From Treponema sp. UBA4873 (lineage in GTDB: Bacteria; Spirochaetota; Spirochaetia; Treponematales; Treponemataceae), in NCBI GenBank assembly GCA_002399405.1, contig DHDP01000002.1, forward strand, positions 426,582 to 490,581: a stretch of 64,000 bases of DNA, given 5' to 3'. Both the position numbers and the translations under genes were made by a program. A model generated the notes under the pieces. It saw only the letters and a program-made list of their open reading frames with translations. It was not told the origin of the DNA and made no database searches. Positions 52,497 to 61,455 of the stretch are shown here, piece by piece. Within the stretch, counting starts at the first letter, position 1. The number at the start of each line of letters is the position of its first letter.

Positions 52497-54278
52497 ATGA
52501 AGTTCAGACAAATATCATACAGATTATATCTTTTTTATATATTCAGCAGTTTTGTTATTGTCATAATTTCCGTTTTTTTCCTTTTATCGTATTATCGCAA
52601 CGTGCAAAGCATATACGCATCTCAGCAGAAGGAAATCAGGGTATATGCTGATTCCGTTGCTGATAATCTGACGCAGGAAATGGATGTTCTGTCCACTATC
52701 TCGATGAATATCGTTTATTCAAATGCGGTGCGTGACAGTTTTAACCAGTTTATTGAAACGGTGAATTCAGGAACTGCAATGAGGGATAACAGGAATACCA
52801 CCATCGATGTCCATAACAAGGCGTGGAATTTAAGCGATTACATATTCATTACGTTCGGTGCGTTTCAAAAAGTCAGACAGGTTAATCTTTATTCGCTGAA
52901 CGGCTATTTGGTAAGTGTCGGCGACAGTGTCAAAACTGAAAAAATCGATCTGCCCGGTTATCCGTGGTATGAGCGGACGATGCAACGTGCCGGTAAGAAA
53001 TATATCACGTCTCCGGTCGCAGGACAGCTGAGAGGGGAATATAATCTGTCCCTCATACGTCTTTTTTACGACAATTCGGGACGACCCGAAGGTATCGCGG
53101 AAGTTGTGCAGGATTGCAGTAAACTTTTTAAGAAACCGGTTGAATTGCAGACTGATAACAAATATATCAGAATTTATATTCTCGACAGCGAAGGACAATT
53201 TGTTTTCCCATATTCCGCCGGACGTCATGTTAGTTCCCTCGTTTCGCCTGAGAACGGCAGAAGAAATAATTTCATTGAGATACGCCATCTGGAGAATTAT
53301 GATTGGACGATATATCTCTTTGAAGATAAAACTGCCGTCGCAAAACTCATCAGTGATACGAAATATTATTATCTGCTTCTTCTTATTACGGTTCTCATAG
53401 ACACCACGATTATCTGTTTTATTATTTCAAATCAGTTAACGACCTCCATCAATAAGCTGAGCGACACAATAAAAAGATTCGAGCTGGAGGATGTTGTTGA
53501 AGGAAAGACAGAAGACTCGTATGCGGCGGGCAGCATACGAGAGATAACATCGCTTTGGGAAACGTATACTGCCATGAAGAGGCATCTTGTTTTGTCCGCG
53601 AAAAAGCTGCTTCTTTTAAAATCCGAGGAGACAAGGATGAAGCTTCAGCTTTCGCAGTCATTCGTAGAACCGCATTTTCTGTATAATATACTTAACAATA
53701 TCAGCGTTATGGCGGAGGAGCACATGGACGATGAGATTACCGACATGTGTGAGCTGCTTACGTCCTATTTGCGGTATGTAACAAGATCCGATGAACCGCT
53801 GGTTACCATAGAGCAGGAACTCGAAATGACTAAGAATTATCTGGATATAATGAAAGTGCGCTACGGGCAGGAAAACTTTTCATATAAAATATACTGCCCT
53901 GATGGTTTGCTGTCCGTCAGCATTCCGAAATTTATTATTCAGCCATTAACAGAGAACATATTCAAATATGCCTTCATTGAAAGTCCGCCGTGGAAAATTT
54001 CAGTTACAGTCGAAAGCGACGGAAAAAACTGGACGCTGAAAGTAACGGATAACGGCGGAACTCTGAGCGATAAGAAGCGGGACGAAATTTTAACGGAATT
54101 TTTACACTTGGATATCGATGCTGAACTGAATAATTTTCATATAGGCGGTTCCGGACTGAAGAACACTTACATCAGACTGATAATGAGGTATAAAGAGCGG
54201 GCGGTTTTTACTATAGACAATTCCGTTAAAGGTTATACGACAATCGTCATCGGAGGACTTGTAGACAATGGAGAATAA
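52497..54278 (+). CDS. Sensor histidine kinase, YesM type
   Basis: 593 residues. Membrane segment 1 (about 10-32), a 240-residue extracytoplasmic domain, probably Cache-like, membrane segment 2 (about 285-307), a HAMP-like stretch (NQLTTSINKLSDTIKRFE), then the kinase domain with H393 in SFVEPHFLYNILNN. Most relatives read QINPHFLYN; the change to VEPH is minor. ATP-binding domain near QPLTENIFKYAF. The next gene is its response regulator, with an 11-base overlap. Confidence 0.93.
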   Translation: MKFRQISYRLYLFYIFSSFVIVIISVFFLLSYYRNVQSIYASQQKEIRVYADSVADNLTQEMDVLSTISMNIVYSNAVRDSFNQFIETVNSGTAMRDNRNTTIDVHNKAWNLSDYIFITFGAFQKVRQVNLYSLNGYLVSVGDSVKTEKIDLPGYPWYERTMQRAGKKYITSPVAGQLRGEYNLSLIRLFYDNSGRPEGIAEVVQDCSKLFKKPVELQTDNKYIRIYILDSEGQFVFPYSAGRHVSSLVSPENGRRNNFIEIRHLENYDWTIYLFEDKTAVAKLISDTKYYYLLLLITVLIDTTIICFIISNQLTTSINKLSDTIKRFELEDVVEGKTEDSYAAGSIREITSLWETYTAMKRHLVLSAKKLLLLKSEETRMKLQLSQSFVEPHFLYNILNNISVMAEEHMDDEITDMCELLTSYLRYVTRSDEPLVTIEQELEMTKNYLDIMKVRYGQENFSYKIYCPDGLLSVSIPKFIIQPLTENIFKYAFIESPPWKISVTVESDGKNWTLKVTDNGGTLSDKKRDEILTEFLHLDIDAELNNFHIGGSGLKNTYIRLIMRYKERAVFTIDNSVKGYTTIVIGGLVDNGE

Positions 54279-55020
54279 AACAAAAATCATTGTTGTGGAG
54301 GATGAAATACTGCTTCGAAAGAATATCGTAAAAAAAATTGAAGCGATGGCAGATCTTAACGTTTCCGTAGTCGGAGAAGCGATGGACGGACAAACCGCCT
54401 ATGATATGATAAAAACGGCGTATCCCGATATTATATTGACCGATATACGTATGCCCGTAATGGACGGGCTTACGCTTATTAAAAAAACAAGGCAGTATTA
54501 TGCCGATATATCATATATTATTTTGAGCAGCTACAGCGATTTTGAATATGCCAGACAGGCCATAAGCCTCAGGGTGAGCGAATATCTGCTGAAACCGGTG
54601 AAGGAGAATGAGCTGCGGAAAGCGATTATTAATATAATCGGCCGGAAACAGATTGATAATCCGCTTCCGCTGCCGGATAGAGAATTGAACCATAGCGAAA
54701 TATCGCAGTATCTCGTTGAATACATCAAGCTGCATTACAAGGAAACTATATCGCTCTCTCAGTTGAGTATAAAATTCGGTTACAGCGTTGAATATCTTGG
54801 AAAGATATTCAAAGAAAGAATTAATATGACGCCTTCGGAATACATCACATATCTGCGGATAGAGAATGCAAAGAATATTCTTTCGAACTATCCCGATATG
54901 GATATATACAAAGTGGCTGAGATGTCCGGATACGGTGAGAATTGTTATTATTTTTGTCGTATGTTCAAATTGAAGACCGGATTGAAACCGACTGAGTTCA
55001 GAAGACTCAGCCGGAAATAA
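54268..55020 (+). CDS. AraC-type response regulator, YesN-like (short form)
   Basis: 250 residues, half the length of the one at 37121 because the middle region is missing. Receiver 1-125 with D59 (IILTDIRMPVMDG) and K in YLLKPVKE; AraC domain about 150-250 with SLSQLSIKFGYSVEYLGKIFKE. It likely controls the convergent ABC transporter genes 55039-58202. Confidence 0.94.
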   Translation: MENKTKIIVVEDEILLRKNIVKKIEAMADLNVSVVGEAMDGQTAYDMIKTAYPDIILTDIRMPVMDGLTLIKKTRQYYADISYIILSSYSDFEYARQAISLRVSEYLLKPVKENELRKAIINIIGRKQIDNPLPLPDRELNHSEISQYLVEYIKLHYKETISLSQLSIKFGYSVEYLGKIFKERINMTPSEYITYLRIENAKNILSNYPDMDIYKVAEMSGYGENCYYFCRMFKLKTGLKPTEFRRLSRK

Positions 55021-55038
55021 TATTATTAAATTATGGTA

Positions 55039-55866
55039 TTATCCCTTTACTGCTCCTGCTGAAATTCCGCCGGTAATATATTTTTGTCCGGCAATGAAGA
55101 CAATCAGGACGGGCAGTATTGTCAGCACAATATCCGCACACACAAGATTCCATGAATTTTCAAATATGCCGTAAAAATTATATACGGCCAGCGTCATGGG
55201 CCACTTTTTTGAGGTATTTAAATAGTACAACGGCATTATGAAATCGTTCCACACGGACATAGTGTTCAATACAATTAAGGTCGATGCGATAGGTTTCAGC
55301 AGCGGTAAAATGATGTTCGTGAACATTTTGAACGGAGTACAGCCTTCAAGCAGCGCCGCTTCGTCGAGTTCCCGCGGTATGGTGCCGACGAATCCGTATG
55401 CAAGAAACAGACTGAGAGGTATGTTCGTTGCAGCATAAATAAGAATGACTCCCGGCCGCGTGTTCATCAGTTTCAGTGTCTGCAGTACTTTCATAAGCGT
55501 GACGTTGTTAATCGGCATGGCGATTCCCGCTATTATGAAATAATAAATTGTTTTATTTAATCCGCTCGTGTTCCGGGAGATGACGAATGCCGCGAATAAT
55601 ACGCATACAACTATGAGAACGACGCTGAAAGCCGAATAGACTGCACTGTTGAAGAACGACGATACTAATTTTCCTTTATTAATAACCGTATAGAAATTTT
55701 CAAAATGGAATTCCGTGGGAAAAGCAATTGACATGCTGTTCGCTTCTGATGGATTTTTTACGGAATTAATCACCAGAACATAAATCGGAATAATGACGAT
55801 GAACGAACCGATTATGGCCGCAACGTTCAGAATAAGCGATGTGATTTTCGATGAACCCGCTTTCAT
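55039..55866 (-). CDS. Sugar ABC transporter permease, MalG/LplC type
   Basis: 275 residues, six membrane segments; EAA loop DEAALLEGCTPFKMFTNIILP. Ends GGISAGAVKG. Overlaps the preceding permease gene by four bases. Third gene of the minus-strand transporter operon. Confidence 0.94.
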   Translation of the reverse strand: MKAGSSKITSLILNVAAIIGSFIVIIPIYVLVINSVKNPSEANSMSIAFPTEFHFENFYTVINKGKLVSSFFNSAVYSAFSVVLIVVCVLFAAFVISRNTSGLNKTIYYFIIAGIAMPINNVTLMKVLQTLKLMNTRPGVILIYAATNIPLSLFLAYGFVGTIPRELDEAALLEGCTPFKMFTNIILPLLKPIASTLIVLNTMSVWNDFIMPLYYLNTSKKWPMTLAVYNFYGIFENSWNLVCADIVLTILPVLIVFIAGQKYITGGISAGAVKG

Positions 55867-56735
55867 TGTTTTACCTCACTGCGCTCGCCGGATTTGATTG
55901 TAAAGTAGATGAAGATGAGCAATATGAAGAACAGAATATCGGATAAAGTGGTTCCCATCGCCAGATTGCCTTTGGAGAATTCCTTGTAGACTGCGGTGTT
56001 TATAACGCCTGTAGCGTCTCCCGGCCCTCCGTTCGTAAGCGAATAAACCATGTCGAACACGCGGAGTCCGTATGTCACGTTAAGGACCGTTGTGTTGATG
56101 ATAACGGGCAAAAGCAGAGGCAGCGTTATTTTCGTAAATTTCTGAAGACTGTTTGCGCCGTCGATATCCGCAGCTTCATAATAATCCTGCGAGATTGATA
56201 TAAGGCCGGCGATCATGACGACCATGATATAGCCGACTCCCTTCCACACATCGACGGCTATCACGGTGGGAAAAACGAAGCGCAGATCGGTGAGCCAGTT
56301 TACTGCGAGCTTTTCAAGTCCTACGCCGCGCAGAAAGTTGTTCAAAAAGCCTCTGGTGGGATGAAGCATGCTTTTAAAGACAAGTCCGACGACAAGATAT
56401 GACATGACCTGCGGAAGAAAGAAAACCATCCGATGAAAATTTTTTGTCCTGACACATTTCTGTGTCAGCAGCAGAGCCAATAAACAGCCGAGAACGGTCT
56501 TGATGACTGTAGTGCAGATTGTGAAATAAATGGTATGCAGGATATACACGGAATAGTCGGATGAAAACGCCCTTTTATAGTTTTCAAGTCCGACAAATTT
56601 AATATCGTCGAAATAAATATTCCAGTCTGTAAAGGAATATCCGATTCCCATGAGACTGGGAAGAAAAAAGAAAACAAAGTAGAGCAGCAAGGCCCCTGAC
56701 GTAAAATACCATGGGTAGGTTCGTTTTATATTCAT
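55863..56735 (-). CDS. Sugar ABC transporter permease, MalF/UgpA type
   Basis: 290 residues; EAA loop EAADIDGANSLQKFTKITLPLL. AGGAGG precedes the ATG. As in the GlcNAc locus, no ATPase is encoded here, so a shared ATPase is expected. Confidence 0.94.
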   Translation of the reverse strand: MNIKRTYPWYFTSGALLLYFVFFFLPSLMGIGYSFTDWNIYFDDIKFVGLENYKRAFSSDYSVYILHTIYFTICTTVIKTVLGCLLALLLTQKCVRTKNFHRMVFFLPQVMSYLVVGLVFKSMLHPTRGFLNNFLRGVGLEKLAVNWLTDLRFVFPTVIAVDVWKGVGYIMVVMIAGLISISQDYYEAADIDGANSLQKFTKITLPLLLPVIINTTVLNVTYGLRVFDMVYSLTNGGPGDATGVINTAVYKEFSKGNLAMGTTLSDILFFILLIFIYFTIKSGERSEVKQ

Positions 56736-56775
56736 TTTTCCTCCTGCAGAACTGAACTGTCCGAGATTATTTATT

Positions 56776-56880
56776 CGTGCGGAGGGTTTAATATCCCGCC
56801 CCTTGGGGCGTATGAAGGGTATTAAATCCCGACTGCGATACCTTTAGAGAACAACATACCTCGACGCTTGCGTCGGGGTT
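56776..56880 (-). repeat. Hairpin cluster with short intergenic repeat, copy 4
   Basis: CGTGCGGAGGGTTTAAT (56776-56792) matches 19617-19633. It opens a long imperfect hairpin (GGGTTTAATATCCC against GGGTATTAAATCCC) around a tight CGCCCC-TT-GGGGCG stem. A second hairpin, CCTCGACG / CGTCGGGG flanked by AACAAC and GTTGTT, ends six bases before the binding-protein stop. Probably limits read-through into the permeases. Confidence 0.6.
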
Positions 56881-56885
56881 GTTGA

Positions 56886-58202
56886 TTAATTCCAACCCGG
56901 ATCACGGAGAAGCACGGCCTGTTCGTTTCTTCGGGTGATTATAGTTTTGAGGACATCTTCGGGAGTTTTTGCCCCCATATACATGGATTCGAGATCTTTA
57001 CCGACATCCATCCACTGGCTGTCTATGTAGTTCACCGACGTCTGCACGACGTTGGCCCGCTGAAGAGAGTTGATGTACGCGTTCTCCTGTTCCGAATATT
57101 TTGTTTTGATTCCGGTCCAGCATACCTCATTGATTCCGGGCTGTCCCTCGAGGCGTTTAATAAGATTTTCATTCCGCGCGAGAAATCTGAAGAAACCTTT
57201 CGCTTCTTCGATATGCCTGCTGTCCTTGTTAATAAAATATCCGTTGCTCGCCGAATTTACCCCGATAATCTGGTTGTCGCCCCACGGCATGACGAACTGT
57301 CCGAAATCTTCCGCCTTTGCATCGGGATAATCAGCCTGAATTTCATTTTTGAACCCGATTTCCGCAATGGTCATGGCGCATTTTCCCGTTCCCATCGCTT
57401 CTTTTGCATTCTCCCATGCGTTGCTTAAATAATCTTTTCCGAAATATCCCAGCCGTGCACTTTCGTCGAGTTCTTTTAGTATCTTGAGTAAGTCGGGAAT
57501 CCGGTCAAGATTTATTTCGTTTTTGTTAAGCTTGTCATATAGCTCAGGATCTTTTGACAGATACAGACCGCCTGTCTCAAACAACGGAAGAACCTGATGC
57601 CAACCGTTCGTCGTCGCCTCAAAAACCGGTGTTACTCCGTTTTTAAGAAGCGTACTGCATACTTGTTTAAACTCTGCGTATGATTTCGGCGGAGTAAGGT
57701 TGTATTTTTCGAATATCGTTTTATTGTAGATGTAGAAATACATTTTGGGACCGGGAAATGTGATGCCGTAAACGTTTCCGCCGTCGGATACTGCCTTTAC
57801 TGAAGTCGGGTACATCCTGCTTACCCATTCTTCGCCGGTAAGGGGGACGCAGTATTTCGCCATTTTGAGACTTGAAGCGAGATTTATCGGTGTATCGACA
57901 CAGATAATATCGGGTGCCTCTCCCGAATCCATTTTTACCTTTATTAAATCGCGCCATTGAGCGTCAGGCGTAATCTGAAAATCGATTTTTATTCCGGTCT
58001 CCGATTCGTATTCTTTTGCCAATTCCTGTACAATCCCCGAAGTCGGGAGTCCGCTCTGATGACTGCCGAACGTAAGCGTTGTGACCTTTCCGCTTTTTTG
58101 CGAAGGTGAATTGAGCGGTCCCTTTGCACGGACTACGACGATTGAACTGACGACCGCAAGAACAACGACTGCAATCAGTACATATAAAGATGATTTTTTC
58201 AT
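56886..58202 (-). CDS. Sugar ABC transporter substrate-binding protein, family 1
   Basis: 438 residues from the ATG behind AGGAGG; a 28-codon upstream extension would run through the promoter. The N-terminal hydrophobic segment (about 6-25) has no lipobox cysteine and may be an uncleaved anchor or signal peptide. Domain features: TLTFGSHQSGLPTSG, SGEAPDIICVDTP, and a C-terminal EDVLKTIITRRNEQAVLL. Delivers an oligosaccharide to the two permeases downstream. Ligand unknown. Confidence 0.92.
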   Translation of the reverse strand: MKKSSLYVLIAVVVLAVVSSIVVVRAKGPLNSPSQKSGKVTTLTFGSHQSGLPTSGIVQELAKEYESETGIKIDFQITPDAQWRDLIKVKMDSGEAPDIICVDTPINLASSLKMAKYCVPLTGEEWVSRMYPTSVKAVSDGGNVYGITFPGPKMYFYIYNKTIFEKYNLTPPKSYAEFKQVCSTLLKNGVTPVFEATTNGWHQVLPLFETGGLYLSKDPELYDKLNKNEINLDRIPDLLKILKELDESARLGYFGKDYLSNAWENAKEAMGTGKCAMTIAEIGFKNEIQADYPDAKAEDFGQFVMPWGDNQIIGVNSASNGYFINKDSRHIEEAKGFFRFLARNENLIKRLEGQPGINEVCWTGIKTKYSEQENAYINSLQRANVVQTSVNYIDSQWMDVGKDLESMYMGAKTPEDVLKTIITRRNEQAVLLRDPGWN

Positions 58203-58228
58203 GTTTTTCCTCCTGCATGAATAAATGA

Positions 58229-58257
58229 AGGCTAACACTGTTTTTTTTAGCGCGCAA
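58229..58257 (-). promoter_or_regulatory. Promoter of the second sugar transporter operon
   Basis: On the minus strand TTGCGC (58252-58257), 17-bp spacer, TAGCCT (58229-58234), giving a short leader before the ATG at 58202. A second possibility lies upstream: TTGACT (58341-58346), 17 bp, TGTTAT (58318-58323), with a long leader. Confidence 0.5.
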
Positions 58258-58265
58258 TGGACCGT

Positions 58266-58296
58266 TTTGAACTGAAAATTGCACAAATTTGAACTG
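58266..58296 (-). promoter_or_regulatory. Direct repeats, candidate AraC-type response regulator site
   Basis: CAGTTCAAA occurs twice on the minus strand (58288-58296 and 58266-58274) with a 22-bp period, that is two helical turns, ending eight bases upstream of the TTGCGC -35. This is the usual layout for AraC-family activators. Confidence 0.55.
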
Positions 58297-58381
58297 TATA
58301 TTTTTTATATTCTGGATATAACATCCATTATTTAAATTTTAGTCAATTTGCATAGTTTTGATTTGCTGGCAGAAATGAAGA

Positions 58382-58410
58382 TTGACTCCTCCCCGTTATT
58401 TTAATAAATT
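58382..58410 (+). promoter_or_regulatory. Promoter of the TIGR02757 gene (leaderless mRNA candidate)
   Basis: TTGACT (58382-58387), 17-bp spacer, TAAATT (58405-58410). The start would coincide with the ATG at 58418; no ribosome site. Confidence 0.55.
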
Positions 58411-58417
58411 TAGAACA

Positions 58418-59197
58418 ATGTCCGATGTTAAAATTCCGTCAGAAACGATACGCCTTCTCCGCAGGCTTGCAGCAAAATACGAAACCTGCTGCTTTCCCGA
58501 TAATGATCCGAGCTGTATACTTTGCAGGTATAGATCCGCATCGGATACGGAGGTTGCCGCGTTCATCATGTCCGTTCTTTCGTTCGGCCGCCGCGACTTG
58601 TTTATGAAAAAAGCCGGCAGTATATTTTCTCTGACTGATGCCCATCCAGCGCGGTGGATACGGAGCGGTGCGTGGAAGGAACAGTTTCCCGAAGGCCGCG
58701 GAAAATTTTACCGCTTCTATTCGTATGACGATATGCGCGCCGTTTTTACTGTGCTGCAGAAAATACTGACTGATGAGAGGACGTTCGGTGCATATATGAA
58801 ACGCCGTTATGAAAAGGCGTGTGCTGAATGCGGCGGAAGTCATGTTGAACTTGCATCAGTCGTTTCCGAAGTGTTTTCCGGATGCAGAGCGGTATCTCAT
58901 ACGGCGCAGTCGGCGAACAAACGGGTGAACATGTTCCTGCGCTGGATGGTGCGGACTGATTCTCCCGTCGATGTTGGTTTGTGGACGTGGTATTCGCCCG
59001 CGGATTTAGTAATACCGCTCGATACGCACGTGCTTCAGGAAGCGGCGAAACTCGGGCTTATTCCGGAAAGAAGCGCGGGTACGGCGAAAACCGCACGTAT
59101 GCTGACCGGCGTGCTCAGGCAGGTTTGGCCGGACGATCCGTGCAGGGGAGATTTCGCGCTGTTCGGTCTCGGAATCGACGGAAACGGAAAGCGGTGA
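58418..59197 (+). CDS. TIGR02757/DUF2400 family protein
   Basis: 259 residues from the ATG. Family features: FPDNDPSCILCRYRSASDTEVAAFIMSVLSFGRR near the N-terminus, RVNMFLRWMVRTDSPVDVGLWT and LVIPLDTHVLQEAAKLGL toward the C-terminus, FALFGLGI at the end. The helical fold resembles HhH DNA-glycosylase-like proteins; biochemical role unknown. An earlier in-frame TTG (58382) would start inside the promoter and is unlikely. Confidence 0.88.
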   Translation: MSDVKIPSETIRLLRRLAAKYETCCFPDNDPSCILCRYRSASDTEVAAFIMSVLSFGRRDLFMKKAGSIFSLTDAHPARWIRSGAWKEQFPEGRGKFYRFYSYDDMRAVFTVLQKILTDERTFGAYMKRRYEKACAECGGSHVELASVVSEVFSGCRAVSHTAQSANKRVNMFLRWMVRTDSPVDVGLWTWYSPADLVIPLDTHVLQEAAKLGLIPERSAGTAKTARMLTGVLRQVWPDDPCRGDFALFGLGIDGNGKR

Positions 59198-59349
59198 CAG
59201 ATTGCTGCGGTATTTCCGGTTGTGCTCGGCTTTATTTTCAGATATAGTAAGGTCCAATAAAATAATAACTGCTTTATACGATTTGATGTTTTCCGGCAGT
59301 TACGTTCTCGTGTTTTATTTATAAGTATGTACTCATCTCAAAACAGAGA

Positions 59350-59441
59350 CTCACTATAGAGAGTCGCGGACCTTTTACTTTCCAATTAAAATATTGGTGA
59401 AAGGGGAGTTCGTTTAAATCTTCAGCTAACTAGAGAGAGTC
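59350..59441 (+). promoter_or_regulatory. Repeated AGAGAGTC motifs upstream of the fusion regulator
   Basis: CTATAGAGAGTC (59354-59365), itself part of a quasi-palindrome with GACTC at 59348-59352, and TAGAGAGAGTC (59431-59441) touching the start codon. They could be sites for the XRE or MarR domain of the protein itself; speculative. Confidence 0.35.
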
Positions 59442-59443
59442 AT

Positions 59444-61426
59444 GTGAGTAAGAAAAAAGATACGAGAATTGCAGACGTTACTGAAAGAATACGACATTTG
59501 CGTATCGCTAAAAAAATATCGATTGAGGAACTTGCAACCAGGGCGAATTTGTCGAGAAGCTATATTTATTATATAGAATCAAAAAAGAAAATTCCGACGC
59601 TTACGGTGCTTTTTCGTCTTGCAGACGCAATGGACACTGATATTGAAGATCTTTTCGGTTCGTCATCAGGACGACGGCGCGAGGGTAAAGCTGCTGCGAA
59701 TAAAAAAACGGAAGCCGTACAAAATAACAATCCTTCGCTATTTAAAATTCTCTCTTTCGTTAACACATATAAAAGAAAAATGCACGGACCTGAAAATCTT
59801 TCATTGAAGGAATTGTATCTGCTCCTGTCCGTCAAGCAGAACGGTTCCGTTTCCATAAGCAGTCTGGCAGCGGATCTTGATATGCCTGTACTCGATGTGT
59901 CGAGAATGGTGGCCGGGTTAAAATCACGCAATATCCTGCAGAAAAAAGTTAAAAATAGCGACCGCCGTATGGTGCTTTCCGCTCTTACAGACTCCGGTCT
60001 GATGCTGCTTGAAAAGAACGAGCAGTTTTTCCGGACATTTTTTGCAAATGAAGCGGTAGTTCCGTCGGGAACGGACGGAGGAACCGGCAATGCGGATGAT
60101 TCCTGCGGCGCGTCCGGCCGTCTGAAATGCGGTTTTAAACCGGTATTCAATACTGACGACGAAATTGTCGATCTTGAATCTCCTGATGCAGATCAGCCGT
60201 TTGTGTGTGATGGTCCGAAAAGCAGGACAGCCGGCTGCGGTGCGCTTTTGCTGCGTGTCTTTTATCAGCATTTCAGCATCATTCTCTCTGCCTGCAATAC
60301 GGTATGGAAAACGGGAGAATGTGTAAATCTGATTCTTTACACGGGAGTAAGCGGTAAAGGGTATATCTGCGAATTTTCCCGGACTGCCGGCCGTATTGTT
60401 GTTTCGGCTGAACCTGTTCATAAAACCGCAGGCAGAAAAAGGAATGAACCTCTCCCGCATCATAATTATTTTTTCTTCAGCAGGCCGGCGAAGATTGTAG
60501 CGGAGTGCGCTACCGGCAGAATACTGGAAGTAAATAAAGAAGCGGTGCGGTTTTACGGCTGGTCCCGTCAGCAGTTTCTTCGAAAAACTATTTATGAAAT
60601 CAGTACGAGTCAGCCTGATGTCATTCGGTTGCGGCTCGCATCAGGTGGAGAAAGAGGTGACGGATCTGAAGAAATATTTCACACGGTACATCGTCTTGCA
60701 GACGGGAGTGTGAAGGAACTGGAAGTCCAAATTTTATCCTGTATGAGGGGAGAAACAAAAATCCAGTATATTAACGTCATACAGGATACATCCGCCGACT
60801 CCGAACTTTCCCCGCTTAATGATAATAAAAACATGAAAGAAAAAAGAGCACACGAGGATTTTCAGGCATTCGCGTCGAAATACGAAAACGATATTACCTG
60901 CATAAACGAATTGTTCAATTATTTAAAAAATAACGGCAGGTTCTGCTACTGTTCCGCGGGAGATCATTTTTTTGAATACGGTACGTTGCAGCCGACATTC
61001 GGGTTTATTCTTGACGGGATTTTCCGCGTTTATTACGGAACGCCTTCCGGTCATGAATATACGCTGGAATATCTGCGTCCGGGCGATATAATCGATTCTG
61101 TGACTTTTTCCGCAGGTGCCTCCGAGTACGAAATTATTATTGAAGCGGTTGTTTCATGCAAAATTCTGATAATCGATCAGAATTTGTTCAGACGCAGAGC
61201 CACCGTTGATCCGCATGCTTTTGAATTTCTGTATTATCTTGAAAAAAGCAGACTTCAGAAACTTGAAAAGCACGCCATGCTGCTTCTGACCGACAATGCG
61301 AAAGACAGGTACGAACAATTCATGCGCGGCGAAGGTGATTTTGCCGAATATCTCAGCGGACAGGATATTGCCTCGTATCTGGGAATTACCCCCGAAACGT
61401 TGAGCCGTATCAGAAATGCGGACTGA
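59444..61426 (+). CDS. Multidomain regulator: XRE HTH + MarR-like wHTH + PAS + CRP/FNR-type domains
   Basis: 660 residues, GTG start. XRE helix-turn-helix 13-70 (ISIEELATRANLSRSYIYYIE); MarR-like winged helix about 118-190 (LKELYLLLSVKQNGSVSISS, SDRRMVLSALTDSG); an unassigned cysteine-bearing stretch 200-340; PAS domain about 345-450 (GRILEVNKEAVRFYGW); cyclic-nucleotide-binding-like domain about 500-590 (AGDHFFEYGT, LRPGDIIDSVTF); and a terminal FNR/CRP HTH about 620-660 (DIASYLGITPETLSRI). The last helix has E651-x-x-S654-R655, the FNR base-reading residues. C501 and C503 lie at the start of the sensor barrel. Three DNA-binding domains and a PAS sensor in one chain are highly unusual. The frame is intact. 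Confidence 0.82.
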   Translation: MSKKKDTRIADVTERIRHLRIAKKISIEELATRANLSRSYIYYIESKKKIPTLTVLFRLADAMDTDIEDLFGSSSGRRREGKAAANKKTEAVQNNNPSLFKILSFVNTYKRKMHGPENLSLKELYLLLSVKQNGSVSISSLAADLDMPVLDVSRMVAGLKSRNILQKKVKNSDRRMVLSALTDSGLMLLEKNEQFFRTFFANEAVVPSGTDGGTGNADDSCGASGRLKCGFKPVFNTDDEIVDLESPDADQPFVCDGPKSRTAGCGALLLRVFYQHFSIILSACNTVWKTGECVNLILYTGVSGKGYICEFSRTAGRIVVSAEPVHKTAGRKRNEPLPHHNYFFFSRPAKIVAECATGRILEVNKEAVRFYGWSRQQFLRKTIYEISTSQPDVIRLRLASGGERGDGSEEIFHTVHRLADGSVKELEVQILSCMRGETKIQYINVIQDTSADSELSPLNDNKNMKEKRAHEDFQAFASKYENDITCINELFNYLKNNGRFCYCSAGDHFFEYGTLQPTFGFILDGIFRVYYGTPSGHEYTLEYLRPGDIIDSVTFSAGASEYEIIIEAVVSCKILIIDQNLFRRRATVDPHAFEFLYYLEKSRLQKLEKHAMLLLTDNAKDRYEQFMRGEGDFAEYLSGQDIASYLGITPETLSRIRNAD

Positions 61427-61455
61427 TTTTTCCCGTCGAAAAGATATTTATCCGA

